This document shows positions 37,537-49,039 of a stretch of 64,000 nt of DNA, in pieces. The translations under genes and the position numbers were made by a program. A model generated the notes under the pieces. That model was given only the letters and a program-made list of their open reading frames with translations. It did no database searches and was not told the DNA's origin. The stretch lies in the NCBI GenBank assembly GCA_013399855.1, contig VXAY01000169.1:840263-904262 (forward strand). Direction: 5' to 3'. The first letter of the stretch is position 1; each line of letters opens with the position of its first letter. Origin of the DNA: Oxyruncus cristatus. Its lineage: Eukaryota > Chordata > Aves > Passeriformes > Cotingidae.

Positions 37537-39765
37537 TTACGGGGGAGAGTTCAGTGTAGTCCAATAGAGCAGCCAATTGCCTCAATCCAAGTGTCCATGT
37601 TATGCACACATCCATGGAAAGACATTCAGAATTTAATTCTTCAAGCGTAATGAAATCACTGCTGCAGTACAAAACATAAATCACTTCTTTAATACCCATC
37701 AGCCAAAGAAGGCTTCACATTAACACCCTCGACTCTGCCAAGTACCGAAACAATTACCACATGAATATTAACGGGGCTCCTTGGCAGGATGACGGGATTG
37801 TCACGGGGAATCTCAGGAGACACCACAAGACGCCTCAAATTTGTATCAGAGTACAGAGCCATTACTTCAGGCAGCAGAGGATCCTCAGCCTGGCTATGGA
37901 AGGGGTTCCACGCAGGGAAAATGACAAGCCCCAGGATGAGACTGCTTGGGAGAGAAAACATTGCTGCTTCCAGCAGCAGCACTCTGAGAGATCACAGCCC
38001 CACCTGCTTTAGAACAGCAAAGCAGCTCTGCTGCTTCTCACACCCCATAAGGGGAAGAAAAATGGGTTTGAATGTGGGATCTATTTAAGGGCAGGTCAAA
38101 AGAAGAGTCTGGTCAGTTAACCCCTTGAAGGGGTTTCCTGGGATAACCCAACACTAACATACAGGGACGGGAATAAGGAGAATAAGCAGCCCACAGGCTT
38201 CAGACCAGCAGAGCTGTGCTCAAGCTCTTCCCCTGGCTTCCACTTTCAACCCCACTTCCCCAGTAGTTGGGGCTTTCACCTGTTACACACCAAATTAAAC
38301 AGTATGTTTTACACCTCTGTGGTGAAAGCCAATTACAGCTCCTCCCCTGGCTCCAGAAACACAAGGACTCGTGTGATTTCCTGAGAGGAGCCCAGGATTT
38401 TGGCTCTCCTGGCAGCCAAGACTTGCAAACAATCTTCAAAGGTTTAATGCTTCAGCCTGAAGCACTTTAAACCTGGGCACCTCCCCTGAGCTTGCCATGT
38501 GATTATGTACAGTCACAGTAAAAACTGTACAAGGTCAATCACATTTTTCATGTTACATATAAACCTAGTAATTAGAATCTTTGTTTCAACTACAAAATAT
38601 ACTCAAACCCAGAGAGATTGTCACCTCGGGTAGTGTAGGATCCCAGGATACATTTTAAGCTTAGGATCCACATATTTATGATACACGATTCTGGACCAAG
38701 ACATAAAGAGGTGGTTGTGATTTCAGGTCACGTTTGTCCTAAGGATCCACCAGCACCTCTGATTTTACAGGCTTCACCAGAAAGGAAGGACATCCTCTCC
38801 CCACCCTTAAATAAAGCTGCTTCTGCAGACTCTTAAAAAAAAAAAAAAATAAAGAAGAAGGAAAAAAAAGAAACAAGTTGACACCCAGCACAGTGACCTG
38901 ATGTTTTCCAAGCATTTGCCCTCTGATAAGCACAAAAATGCCTTCTGCTGGGCGTTTTCCCCGTTAACCTTCCTGAGCAAAACCATTAATGCCTGGAAGA
39001 AAACGGAACCTAATGCAGTAGGTAATGATACTAAATATAAGCAGTGAATCAAACCACTTTGTTTCTCAGGCGTTCAGCTTAACCAGCTGTTTCAAAGACA
39101 CAGTCCCTGCCTGTGCAGACCCTAAAACAGCTGATCATTCCTCTTTTTCATGGTGTTTTTTTGGGGGGGTTAAGTGAAATGTATTCTTAGAAATAAAGTT
39201 TAACAGAACTCTGTGAAACAGATACAGTTCAGCAGCTTTTTTAAAAACACCTCCTCACCAGTGACCATCTAACAAAACATTATTACAACTGGCCTAACTA
39301 AAGAGAAAGGAGGGACAGAAGAAAGCACACAGGGCAAGGAGTATCCAGGACACCGCTGGGACTCCTTTCAGATCGCTCCTGCCACGGGTTTGGCAACAAA
39401 CCCATGGAATCACAGCATGCCCTGTTCAGGCAGGACAGATGAACCCGGTTTGGATGGTTATGCCATGGGGAATCTGCTCCCCAACTCCTCCAACTCCAGC
39501 AGAAGGACAAGAAAAGTCCCAAGCGTTCAACCGCCCTTGGAAGCCAAGTCTCCAGGCTGGCAAAGTGACAAAGCCAGCGGGAGATGCTTCCCACCGCGCA
39601 CAGGACAGCGGGAGGCTGCTTTTGAAACAGGGAAACACACACTTGTCAAATGGAAGGGATTAAAAATCTCACGGACGAGTCAATGGAGGAAGTCAATGAT
39701 GCATTAATAGCTTCGATCGTTCTCGAAGCATTTGCCCGGTCTGCATTCAAAGACTCCCTTTGGAA

Positions 39766-39793
39766 AAACAAACAAACAAACAAACAACAAACA
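39766..39793. repeat. (AAAC)n microsatellite
   Basis: About six AAAC units with one imperfect unit at the right end. Simple repeat. Confidence 0.9.
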
Positions 39794-40895
39794 CCAAAAA
39801 ACTCAAAACACACCACAGATCAAAGGTGCTTGTTATTAAAAAAAAAAATAATAGGAAGTTATATATTTAAAGTTTACCTCTACAGATAATCACCAATTCC
39901 CTACCTCCCAGTCCAGCAAATTGTGTCCAACCTGGAAAAAAAATCATCTAACTGAAAAATTCAACTTTTTAAGCCTTTTCAGTGCCACGTCTGTCTGCAC
40001 ATAAAGTAGGAATTAAGACAGCCAAGGAAAAGAGCACCAAGACTACACGGGAGATCGCTATAAATTTGTCTCCAGAGAGACAGTCTTTATTTGGGAGCAG
40101 AAGTACATTTATTTTCTATGTTTAAAGCTGATAGCAGTTCCATGTCTCTGGTTTGTTTTAGCAAAATTTAAAACACGGGGGAATTATCACTAACTGCAGG
40201 AAGCACTAATGCTGCCGTGACTGATACAGGACATCTATAGGCAAGGGGGGAAGAGGAGGGTGTGGGGAGAACCACATACATTTCCAGCAACGTGCTGATA
40301 AAATGACAGATTGTCTCCTTGAATCTAAGATATCAAAACCAAATGTCTCTAATAACTCTTGATGAGACAAAAAAAAAAAAAAGGCAAAAAAAAAATTGCA
40401 AAGAATTCACAAACATGGAGCCACCCTTTCCTGCAGCATGGAATTCTCTAAAATACAGCTCGATACTTCACCTGGATTTCTACTGCCAGCAAAACAGCAG
40501 CAGCTCTTAGAGTGCTCAGAACGGGGCTCAGGTTCCTCCTTCCCCCAAAAACCAAGTTCCCCATGGCTGTGGGGTCTGAACACACGTGGTACAGTCCTCA
40601 CTGAGGTTTCCAAGAGCTGTTTTATCTCAGCTTTTCCAAACCTCCGGCTCCTTCCCTGAATCCGGTGTCCCTTTCTATCCCAGCCACCTACACCCTCTGG
40701 AATTATCCCCTTCTCCCTGCAGCTTCTCTTACCCCTGTTTGCACATTTCATAGGAGAAAAGAAGAGAAGGAAAAAAGAAGAGGATGGGAAGACAAGGTCA
40801 GGTCCTGTCACGGAGCGAGTGAGAGGGGATCTCATGTCTGCCCTTGGAGAAGCAGTTGTGGCAGTCAGCAGGGAAAGAGAGAACCCTAGAAAAAG

Positions 40896-41166
40896 ATTAG
40901 GTTGGAAGGGACCTCAAAGCTCATCTTATTCCAGCTCCCCTGCCAGGAGACCTTCCACTGGCCCAGGGTGCTCCAAGCCCTGTCCAACCTGACCTTGGAC
41001 ACTTCCAGGGATGGAGCAGCCACAGTTTCTCTAGGCAACCTGTGCCAGGGCCTCCCCACCCTCACAGGGAAGAATTCCTTCCCAATATCCAATCTAATCA
41101 TCCTCTCCTTCAGCCTAAAGCCATCCCCCCCTTGTCCTATAAGCAGCTACAGGCAGTGGCAAAACA
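40896..41166 (-). mobile_element. CR1 LINE 3' end (antisense)
   Basis: The order is 'ttaggttggaagggacctca', 'ccttccactggcccagggtg', 'tctctaggcaacctgtgcca', 'ccctcacagggaagaattcc' and 'cagcctaaagccatccccc'. The minus strand keeps the GRPWHRLPRETVAAPSLEVS relic of CR1 ORF2, almost identical to the copies at 37074 and 55643, so all three are the same subfamily. The octamer tail is missing at the low-coordinate end. Confidence 0.93.
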
Positions 41167-44100
41167 AACAGGCAGATTGTTCATGCCTGCAGTCGTCCAT
41201 CTCCAGTCTCCAAAACCTGCAAGGATAAGGCAAAAAAATCCCCCCAAGCTACGCTCTGTATGGTGACAAGAGTTTCTCACCTCTTACACAACATTCTCTA
41301 GGAGCAAATTAACTTTGCTGGAGTTCATCCAGTATTTTAAGGTGCACTCAGGGGAAAAAAAAAAAAAAAAAAGAAAAAAGAGTGAGGTTTTAATTTCTGT
41401 CAACAAAAGGTTTTGATAAGGAAGAATTTGCAGATTGTCCTCTTCTCTCCCACTGCCCTCCCTCCCTTGGGAGACAGACAGTTTTCTGCATAAATGTGCA
41501 AGGGAAGACATATTAAGGATTGCTTTTGAGCTGCAATTGAGCCTGACAAAAAAAAAAAACAAAAAAAAACCACCACAACTGAAAAAGAAAAGAAAAAGAC
41601 AAGAAATCTAACTTCAGAAAATGGGAAATCTGAACCCGAAGATGAAAAAGAACTGTGCAAACTGCCAGAAAAGGGGGAGACCCTTTGGGGCTGACACACA
41701 GCCCAGGTGCCAGCCTGGCACATCTCAGCCACAAGGAGCTTTCAGCGGCCTAACTGCCTCCCTTCACCGCTGAGTGAATAACCCAGCACCAGGACAAACG
41801 GGAAGTTCACTGGGAAGCGACCAACAAACAGCCAGTGGCTCATTCTGCAGGTGAAGGTGCTTTTAAATGCAATGAACTAGTGAGAGGTGGCAGCTTCCAA
41901 ATCAAACCACACGTCTGAAAGATGAAGGGAGGAAAGAAGGGGGGAAGTCAGGGAGACCGAGGATGGGAAGCTAAAATAAGAGGAGGTACCTGCAACAGAT
42001 TAAGTGGGGTGAAAACAGAAGAAACGTGTGCTTGGGTTGGTCTTTACATCCTTGCGTGGTCCTCACACAGGACTCTGCAGCCCTTGGCCCAAGGCAGACA
42101 GATGCACACACTCTGGAAATGGACGTGGCATCTCTCCAGAAAAGTAATTTTGGGGTGTGTGTAAGAGACAGAAGTGGATTTCTATAACCCTGTGTTCAGC
42201 ACAGGGAGGAGATGCTGTTACCCCTGCACTCCATCTCCCTCTGATCCCCGTGACCACAGGGCTATTCCCAGTTCTTGCCACCGGCTCTGCTGGGAGGTGA
42301 GATTAATGACTTTGCTGCCAGCACCAGCGCAAAGAAAAACACATCAGAGTTCAGCCTCCCCTGCACCTCTTGTTTTAGAGGAGGACTTCCAGCCAAAGGA
42401 TGCTAAAAGGACAAAAGAGCAAGTGTTTCCTCACACAGTTTACTTGCTGGTGTGCCACAGAACGAGTACATAATTCATTAGTATGCTAATAAATTTCCTA
42501 TTTTATTGTAGGATGCTGCCAAGGTAAAATAACAAAACACTGCTACTACTCTGTTAGTGAGCTACTTTATCTTTATAAATAACAAAATATGCAGTTAACT
42601 GACAGTAATTGCAGCTTTGGCTGCTCTGCAAGGTAGAAGAGACTCAAAGGTATCCATTTCCCTCTCTCTCAGTCACCCCCTGGTGATATCAAATTTACTC
42701 AATGCAGCTCTATTGGTAATTCTTGAGGTCTGGAATAGGTTTATTGCAGGTGCCAATACGATAAGAGGAGGATGCAGATATTAATCTTTAACATAAAGGT
42801 TTTCTCTACCAAGAAGGTCAGCCAACTAAAACAACCCTTAAAAAAAAAAATAACCAAAAAAACCCCACTTCGTTTAACCCAGGACAATTTTCCTTTCTCT
42901 CACCTGTTGGAAACAGTTCTTAAAAGACTGAAATACTCCCCTAAGTCTTAAGTCTAAGTACTAAAATTGCACGAGGAACGAGCCCTTTTGCCTCCCCAGC
43001 TTGTCACCTTCCCAGGGAAACGGCACCCTTGAGACAGCTCGTGGCCACCAGACAGTTTGTCCCCGCCTAAAGGAAGGAGTCCCACGGTCTGTGCAGCCCA
43101 GCAGCTGATTCCAGTCACTCCTCAGTACTGGAGCATTCCTCTACTTCCCATCCCTCAGTAACAGGGACTACGACAGAGCCAGCATAAGAGTAGTAAAAAT
43201 CCTGGTGGCAGCAGGCTGTGACACTGGTTTAGGTGTATTGTGAGACTGCTCCAGTACTAAATAAACAGAACCAACCCCAAAAGGCACCGTGGACTTGCAG
43301 GAGGGAACAGTGTGGAGTCACCCTCCACCTGGAGTGATCCTCCTAGTAGGAATTTACAGTGTGGGAGGAGGCCAGACTGCTTAGGTCCTCCTGGAGAACA
43401 GCAACAGAAGCTTGCTGGTCTGTGCCTTTCTTTCCCAGGATCTCCCTCTTCCCCCATCGCAGACCAGACACGTTTACTGGCAGATCGTACCTTTGCGGTT
43501 GGCAGACAGAAACCCACACTCAATCCCTGAACTGGAGCACATCTGTAAGGAAAACAGAGTCTAGAACTGCACGAGAATCTTGTAATTTGCTCTCCAAAAC
43601 AACCCTAAAAGCCCACGGCAATCCATGGGCACAGGAATGCTGTTTTCCCTCAAATGAGCATTTTGGTCCCAAGTCATCACGGGAATCAAAACCACCTGTT
43701 TTGAAAACTCATGGATTGACATGTTGGCTGTGTGAAGGTCTGAACGTGTAGTTTAATGAAGCAATTGTTTTTTCCTTCAGCAGAAGAGAAAGGCAGTTCT
43801 TGTCAATTGTTTCCCACAACTCTTCCTCATCAGCTTTCCCAGGGAGATCTTTACACGAGCGCACACACACACCTCTGCCACAGGGCAGGCACTTGTATTT
43901 TAGAGCAGGTGAGAGGAATAAAAAAAAAGCTACAAGGTACAGTAGCCCCAAAAAAGCAAATCACGCTAGATTTCAGCCATGCTGCTAGATGAAAATTTGG
44001 GAATTTTTCTTTATGCTTGTAGTCCCGGGCGTTTGTTCGAACTACAACTAGAGGCCACCAAGCAAGAAGAAAAACCGCCTACCTTCCCCTCTTTCCTTGT

Positions 44101-44682
44101 CTTCAAATGTTTGTCTGCAAAGGGTGAAAAAGCACCAAGCAGGGTGCTAATGTTACTGCAGAAATCGGGAATATCTTTGAGAGCAACAGTTGCCTTTGTT
44201 CATCGAAGCACTTGTTGCTTTCTTGAGAGTGTAACAGAGTCAACAGTCGGCTGAAAAACGTCAGGGTGCAGCTGATGTTATGCCGAAGTTGCTCAAGTTT
44301 TTCTAGGAGGGGGGTAAGTCAGGCATTTGACAGGCTCTTGGACTGCAACCAGGGGAAGCAACAGGCAGCCAAAAATTTAGTTCCCGAGAGAGAAGCCTTC
44401 TCCACTGGCATAAAGCAGCTCCGGGATACCATTTTAGTGCGAGGCAAAAGGCACCCCGGACCCCCAAAGCGTGGTTTCAAGAGCTAATTCACCACTGGCA
44501 CGTCAATAACTAGCTCGAATCGTCAGTGCAAAATGGTTCTATGTAAAAGGGAGTTTGAAGGGAGCAGGGGAAGGGTGAGTGATACCCACAAATGCTCTTT
44601 TTACTCGCACTTTTACTCTCCCAAAAAAAGTACAAACTTGGAAGTTGAGTGGGGGGACAGTAGAGATTGTGCCCTTGGCACA
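41167..44682. other. Non-coding interval, CpG content rising toward 44 kb
   Basis: Poly-A runs lie near 41353, 41549 and 42839. From about 43980 to 44560 CpG becomes moderately frequent just before the minisatellite. No exon is supported. Confidence 0.5.
42460..42800. other. Candidate conserved non-coding element (sequence texture only)
   Basis: This 340-base AT-rich segment lacks simple repeats and is dense in TAAT/ATTA cores and AT-rich words. It also contains CACCCCCTGGTG (42675-42686), close to the CTCF core in reverse. It looks like avian ultraconserved non-coding sequence, but only an alignment could show that. Confidence 0.22.
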
Positions 44683-45019
44683 GGGAGAAGGAGGGAGAAG
44701 GAGGGAGAAGGAGGGAGAAGGAGGGAGAAGGAGGGAGAAGGAGGGAGAAGGAGGGAGAAGGAGGGAGAAGGAGGGAGAAGGAGGGAGAAGGAGGGAGAAG
44801 GAGGGAGAAGGAGGGAGAAGGAGGGAGAAGGAGGGAGAAGGAGGGAGAAGGAGGGAGAAGGAGGGAGAAGGAGGGAGAAGGAGGGAGAAGGAGGGAGAAG
44901 GAGGGAGAAGGAGGGAGAAGGAGGGAGAAGGAGGGAGAAGGAGGGAGAAGGAGGGAGAAGGAGGGAGAAGGAGGGAGAAGGAGGGAGAAGGAGGGAGAAG
45001 GAGGGAGAAGGAGGGAGAG
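44683..45019. repeat. Minisatellite, 10-bp polypurine unit (GAGGGAGAAG), about 34 copies
   Basis: There are 32 exact units at 44691-45010 plus partial units on both sides, with no sequence variation between copies. The plus strand is purely A/G from 44682 to 45019. Runs of GGG recur every 10 bases with 7-base spacers, which satisfies the usual G-quadruplex pattern. Because neither strand contains a stop codon in any frame, the tract creates long artificial open frames ([10 protein letters not shown] repeats on plus, LLPPSPSFS repeats on minus). These have no gene context and should not be annotated as protein. Exact homogeneity suggests recent expansion, or that the true length differs from the assembly. 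Confidence 0.98.
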
Positions 45020-48000
45020 CTTGGCCTCTTAGTGGCAGCTGCTGCAAACCTTTCTTAATTCTCCCACGGACTGACCAAGAGTACAGGTAAAAGATATCCT
45101 AGAGAACATCACTATCAAAAGGATAGGAATTTCAGTATAAAAATCAGCAGGATAGCACCACTGCTGCTCCTGGGACAGCAGTAAGAAAGGAAAGCACACA
45201 GACAGAAGAGACAGAATGAGAAATAACATGAACTACAGAAGGAGGAAAGGAGAGAGGAGGAAGACAAGATTGGTTGTTTTGGGAGTGGGAAAATAGATGA
45301 AATATAGGAAGTGTCACAAGCCAAGTGCACATTACTGTTTCTTTCCTATAAAACCATAGGGGACAAGATCATACAGGTATTTTCCACCTCAGCTAATAAG
45401 CACACATCCCCAGGCTAGAAAGTGCCAGGTGTGTTTTTCCAGTGACTCGAGGAAATGCTCATATTAAAATTAAAAATAAGAGGGAATGCTCAGTTAATCT
45501 GCTCTGCAACCTGAGTCCCACTTATAAACGGCAGGGGCTGGAGACAATGAGAAATTGCTAGATTACAGAGTCCTCTGCAATGCAGTGAGCAACAGCTGAG
45601 GGGTAAAGTTGGAACACCACCAGCGGGCCTCAGAATGCCAAATTAAGTTTGCTTGCACAGTTGTTGCTAATAAAAACCACAAAGCCTCTCTCTCTGTCTC
45701 TGCACTGCCTCATTCACCCCACTCCGTAACGCTGGAACACAACTAAAATCACAGAGAGAGCCTCGGGAAAGAAATCCTGTCTCCAGCACCATCCAGTATC
45801 CCCACAGGCAAGTGAATGCAGCAGCTGCAAAGCCAGGTATGGCTTCCCATGGGATCCCTCACCCAGGAAGTTCGGTGAGGTTCATTCACGATGCAGACGG
45901 GAGTTGTCGCTCCAACGCATCCCGGCAGGAGAGGCACTTCCAGAAGGTGTCATTTCAAGCCAGTGAAGTCATGACAACACAGATCAGCGGGAAAATATTT
46001 TCCTGTCTATCTCATGGACAAACGGAACTTACTAATATTTATGGAAAGGTCTGTTGGGAGCTACAAAACGATGTCTCCATTTTCTGAGGGTGTAAACTCC
46101 TCGCCAGGCGCGAGGGGCTGCCCTGCGACTCCCAGGGATGAAAATGGAAAGGGATAACGTGCACTGAGCTCCACAAGCTGCTCTGTCAGAGCTCGGTAAT
46201 TACATGAACGAGCTGATCTATTAACAGAGAGTCTAAATCCAGCCCCCCAAGGGGCCACAACTCAATCAGTGGTGTTTGGAAAGGCACGGTACCGCTGCGA
46301 GGGAGCGGCGATGGCAGAGGGAAGAGTGGCCATGTGGTTATCAGCAGCGAGGAATTACCTACTTACAGAGTAATAAATCATGCTATTAAAAAAAAAAAAA
46401 AAACACAAAACAACAAAAACCAAAAAAGCCCAACACATTACACTACAAGGAACTTCATTTCACACAGGTCACATTTAGAAGTGCATCAGTTAACTATGAT
46501 TTGCTTTTATATAGCAGATTAGCAATAGAAATTCTCGGCCTGCCTCGAAATCGAAGGGTTTCCCAACTGCACCAGCAGCGCAAAAAATCACGGCCCTGCA
46601 ACTTCCTCACAGTTTTACTGTTGTGAAAATGATTCTGACTTCAGGAGGCAGCTTCTCCTGCAGCAGGGAAGATGTGTCAGGGAATTACTCAGCCCAACAG
46701 CCCTCTGACAGTTAACCCCACCAGCCATCCTCCTCCACACGGGGAGAATTACTACTGCAGCACAAAGCATTTTGTAGAGCAAACTGATCCCAAGAGCCCC
46801 CTAATAAAATTCTGTTGTAGCCTGAAGAGTCATCTTTCAAAGAAACATGTGTTCCTGACTGTTTTCTTGTGTAAACAACACTGTAAAACAGATATTTACT
46901 TTCTCAGGTCAAGCTTACTTAATCACATAAAATACGTGCCATGTTTTCGACAACTTCAGATTAATTCCATTTTATCACAGTCCCACAATTAAAGACCAAG
47001 ATTCCAGAGAAAAGAAAAATCTTTGGGGAAATACTTAATTTTGCTGTGGAATATCAAAATCTCCTCTTTCTGCAACCAGCCACTACGGATACAATGAAAT
47101 CCATGCATGGCTCTCATCCCTGTTTAAGCACTCTATGGTACAACATACTGATCTTGACTAATAACGGTCCTTACTTGCATCCTGGCCACGTTTATGGATT
47201 GTTCTGGGGTTTTTAATGGTGGTTGGAAAAAGAGGAAATGCTTCTCCATTACTCACCTCTCCTCATTACAACAGGGAGAGAGGAAAAAAAGCACCCAGCG
47301 GGAGCTGCTCTATATTCCATGCAACTCAACACACAGGAAAAGCCCTTTAAAGAGGAGGATTATTTGCCTGTAGCAGAGCCCAAGAAGTCAGAGAGCAAAC
47401 ACGAGCAAGGCTGTACAGTCAGAGATGTGATGCTGCATTCCTTAGAAATATTATCATTTTATTACATTCCCCTTCATGGAATTAGGCAAAGCTGCAGTAC
47501 TTGAGAAGACGAACAAAGAGGAAAAAGGGATCAAGAAATGAGGGTGTGGCAAACCGTAGTCAAAACCAAAATTACTCACAAAGACACCCTCATAAACAAA
47601 TGTGCTTTGTTGCCCGCTTTTTATTTTGCATCTTTGACATACTTCTCCGCTTATATTTGTGCATATGTTTGGTTTTTCTTTATTAAAAAAAAAAAAAAAA
47701 AAAGAAAACTGCACACAGCTTGGACTGTGCCAATGAAAGTGTAATTCTGTATGAGCAGGGAACAGCCACAGGCCAAGTCAGCAACTTTCAACACAGCTGG
47801 CATCAGGGATTCCACACACTATGGTCCTTTTGTTACCAGAGCTGAGGGACGTCAAATATTTCTCTCATTTGACCAGCACATGTTGCTCTACCGTACTTGG
47901 ATTTTATGCAGTCTAAGCTTTCAGTCTGAAACGGAGAGGAAGCTTTTAAAATTTCTAGTTTTGTATTTCCAAATAAGACTGAAGGATCAAACATTAGTCC

Positions 48001-48964
48001 ACTGCAGTAAACAACCTGAAATGACTGATCTGTCAAGATGTTAACGCTCTAAATTTTTTATCAGCAGGTTTGTAGTAAAGCAGAGTACTTGAAGTCTTTT
48101 TTTTTTGATAAACCATTTTTACCACATTTTGTCCAAAAGAAAACACAGGGGAAATGGAAAAGCCACATAAGAATACATCTGAAAGATCAGATATAAAAGA
48201 AGTAGCAGCAGATCTCAAAGGGAAACCTTTTAAGTGAGCAATGCTGATTGCAAATGAAAACAGAAGTGTGAAGAAAAATGTTGCTCAACACCATCAAGGG
48301 GTTGCTTTATGCCAACTTACATCAGTAAGAGACCTGCTGAAATGCCAGACTTGGGGTTGTGCCCACTGGGCATCCAATGCCTCATGGCAGCAGGTGCTTG
48401 CAAGGCAAGAAGCTCACGCTCCACTCCTTTGTGTTCTCAGGGGGAAAACCCACCCCAAAAATCACTTCCTTTCTGACACGCTTGGTGTCAGTGTTTGGAG
48501 CAAACAACATCATAATAAACACAAAGACCACTCCTTACGTTGCTGGGAACGACCATCTCCTCACGTGGTGACTTGGCACAAGGAGCCACAATCACAAACT
48601 GTGCTTTTATTAAATGTGGTTTGCCTTTTATCCCCGGTTCCTCCGCACCACCACCCCAGGGTTCTCCAGGAGGCCAAAGCTCCAGGATCCCACGGGCTCT
48701 CCCCTGCGGTCCCTACGGTTTTTCTCCTGCATAACCACAATCCTCAGGCATTTCCACGAGTCATCCTTGGGCCAAGCCCAGCTGTTTTGTTCAGCATTTC
48801 TCCACGAGGAACGTACACGCTGTGCTCACATCGGGAGACACTTCAGACCCCATCCGTGGGTTAAAGTCCCAGAGCAGGACACGGGCGTGTCAGAAACTAA
48901 GTCAGAAACCTTCTGGGACTGCTGCCAAAGAAGTGATCGTAAAACCAGGTTTATTCAGCAAGGA
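45020..48964. other. Non-coding interval
   Basis: A purine-rich stretch (45176-45270) continues the bias of the minisatellite. CCACCAGCGGGC near 45616-45627 is a one-mismatch CTCF-like core. Long A runs lie at 46387 and 47684. The 207-codon plus-strand frame at 48241-48864 has no recognisable domain. Confidence 0.5.
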
Positions 48965-49039
48965 AAATGATATCACTTATGCAGGAGGCCTTCTTGCCCC
49001 TTTGGGGCAAGAAGGCCTCCTGCATAAGTGATATCATTT
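48965..49039. repeat. Perfect 36-bp inverted repeat with a 3-base spacer (75-bp palindrome)
   Basis: Bases 48965-49000 and 49004-49039 are exact reverse complements, separated only by TTT. The match stops abruptly at both ends (A at 48964, C at 49040). The arms are not low-complexity. The flanks show no terminal repeats or target-site duplication that I can see. Transcripts would form a 36-bp perfect hairpin; DNA could extrude a cruciform. No element or gene explains it. Confidence 0.98.

Noticed and set aside
36738..37650. 180- and 193-codon plus-strand frames
   Set aside because: Most of the length is antisense CR1 sequence.
39402..39430. 'catggaatcacagcatgccc' resembling an antisense CR1 tail
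   Set aside because: The following sequence does not match CR1 and the match is very short.
44533..45090. Open frames of 121-185 codons on both strands with 10-residue repeats
   Set aside because: They exist only because the 10-bp minisatellite unit has no stop in any frame; all frames are equally open, and there is no start, splice or homology support.
48241..48864. 207-codon plus-strand frame
   Set aside because: No recognisable domain or repeat and no splice context; consistent with random open sequence.
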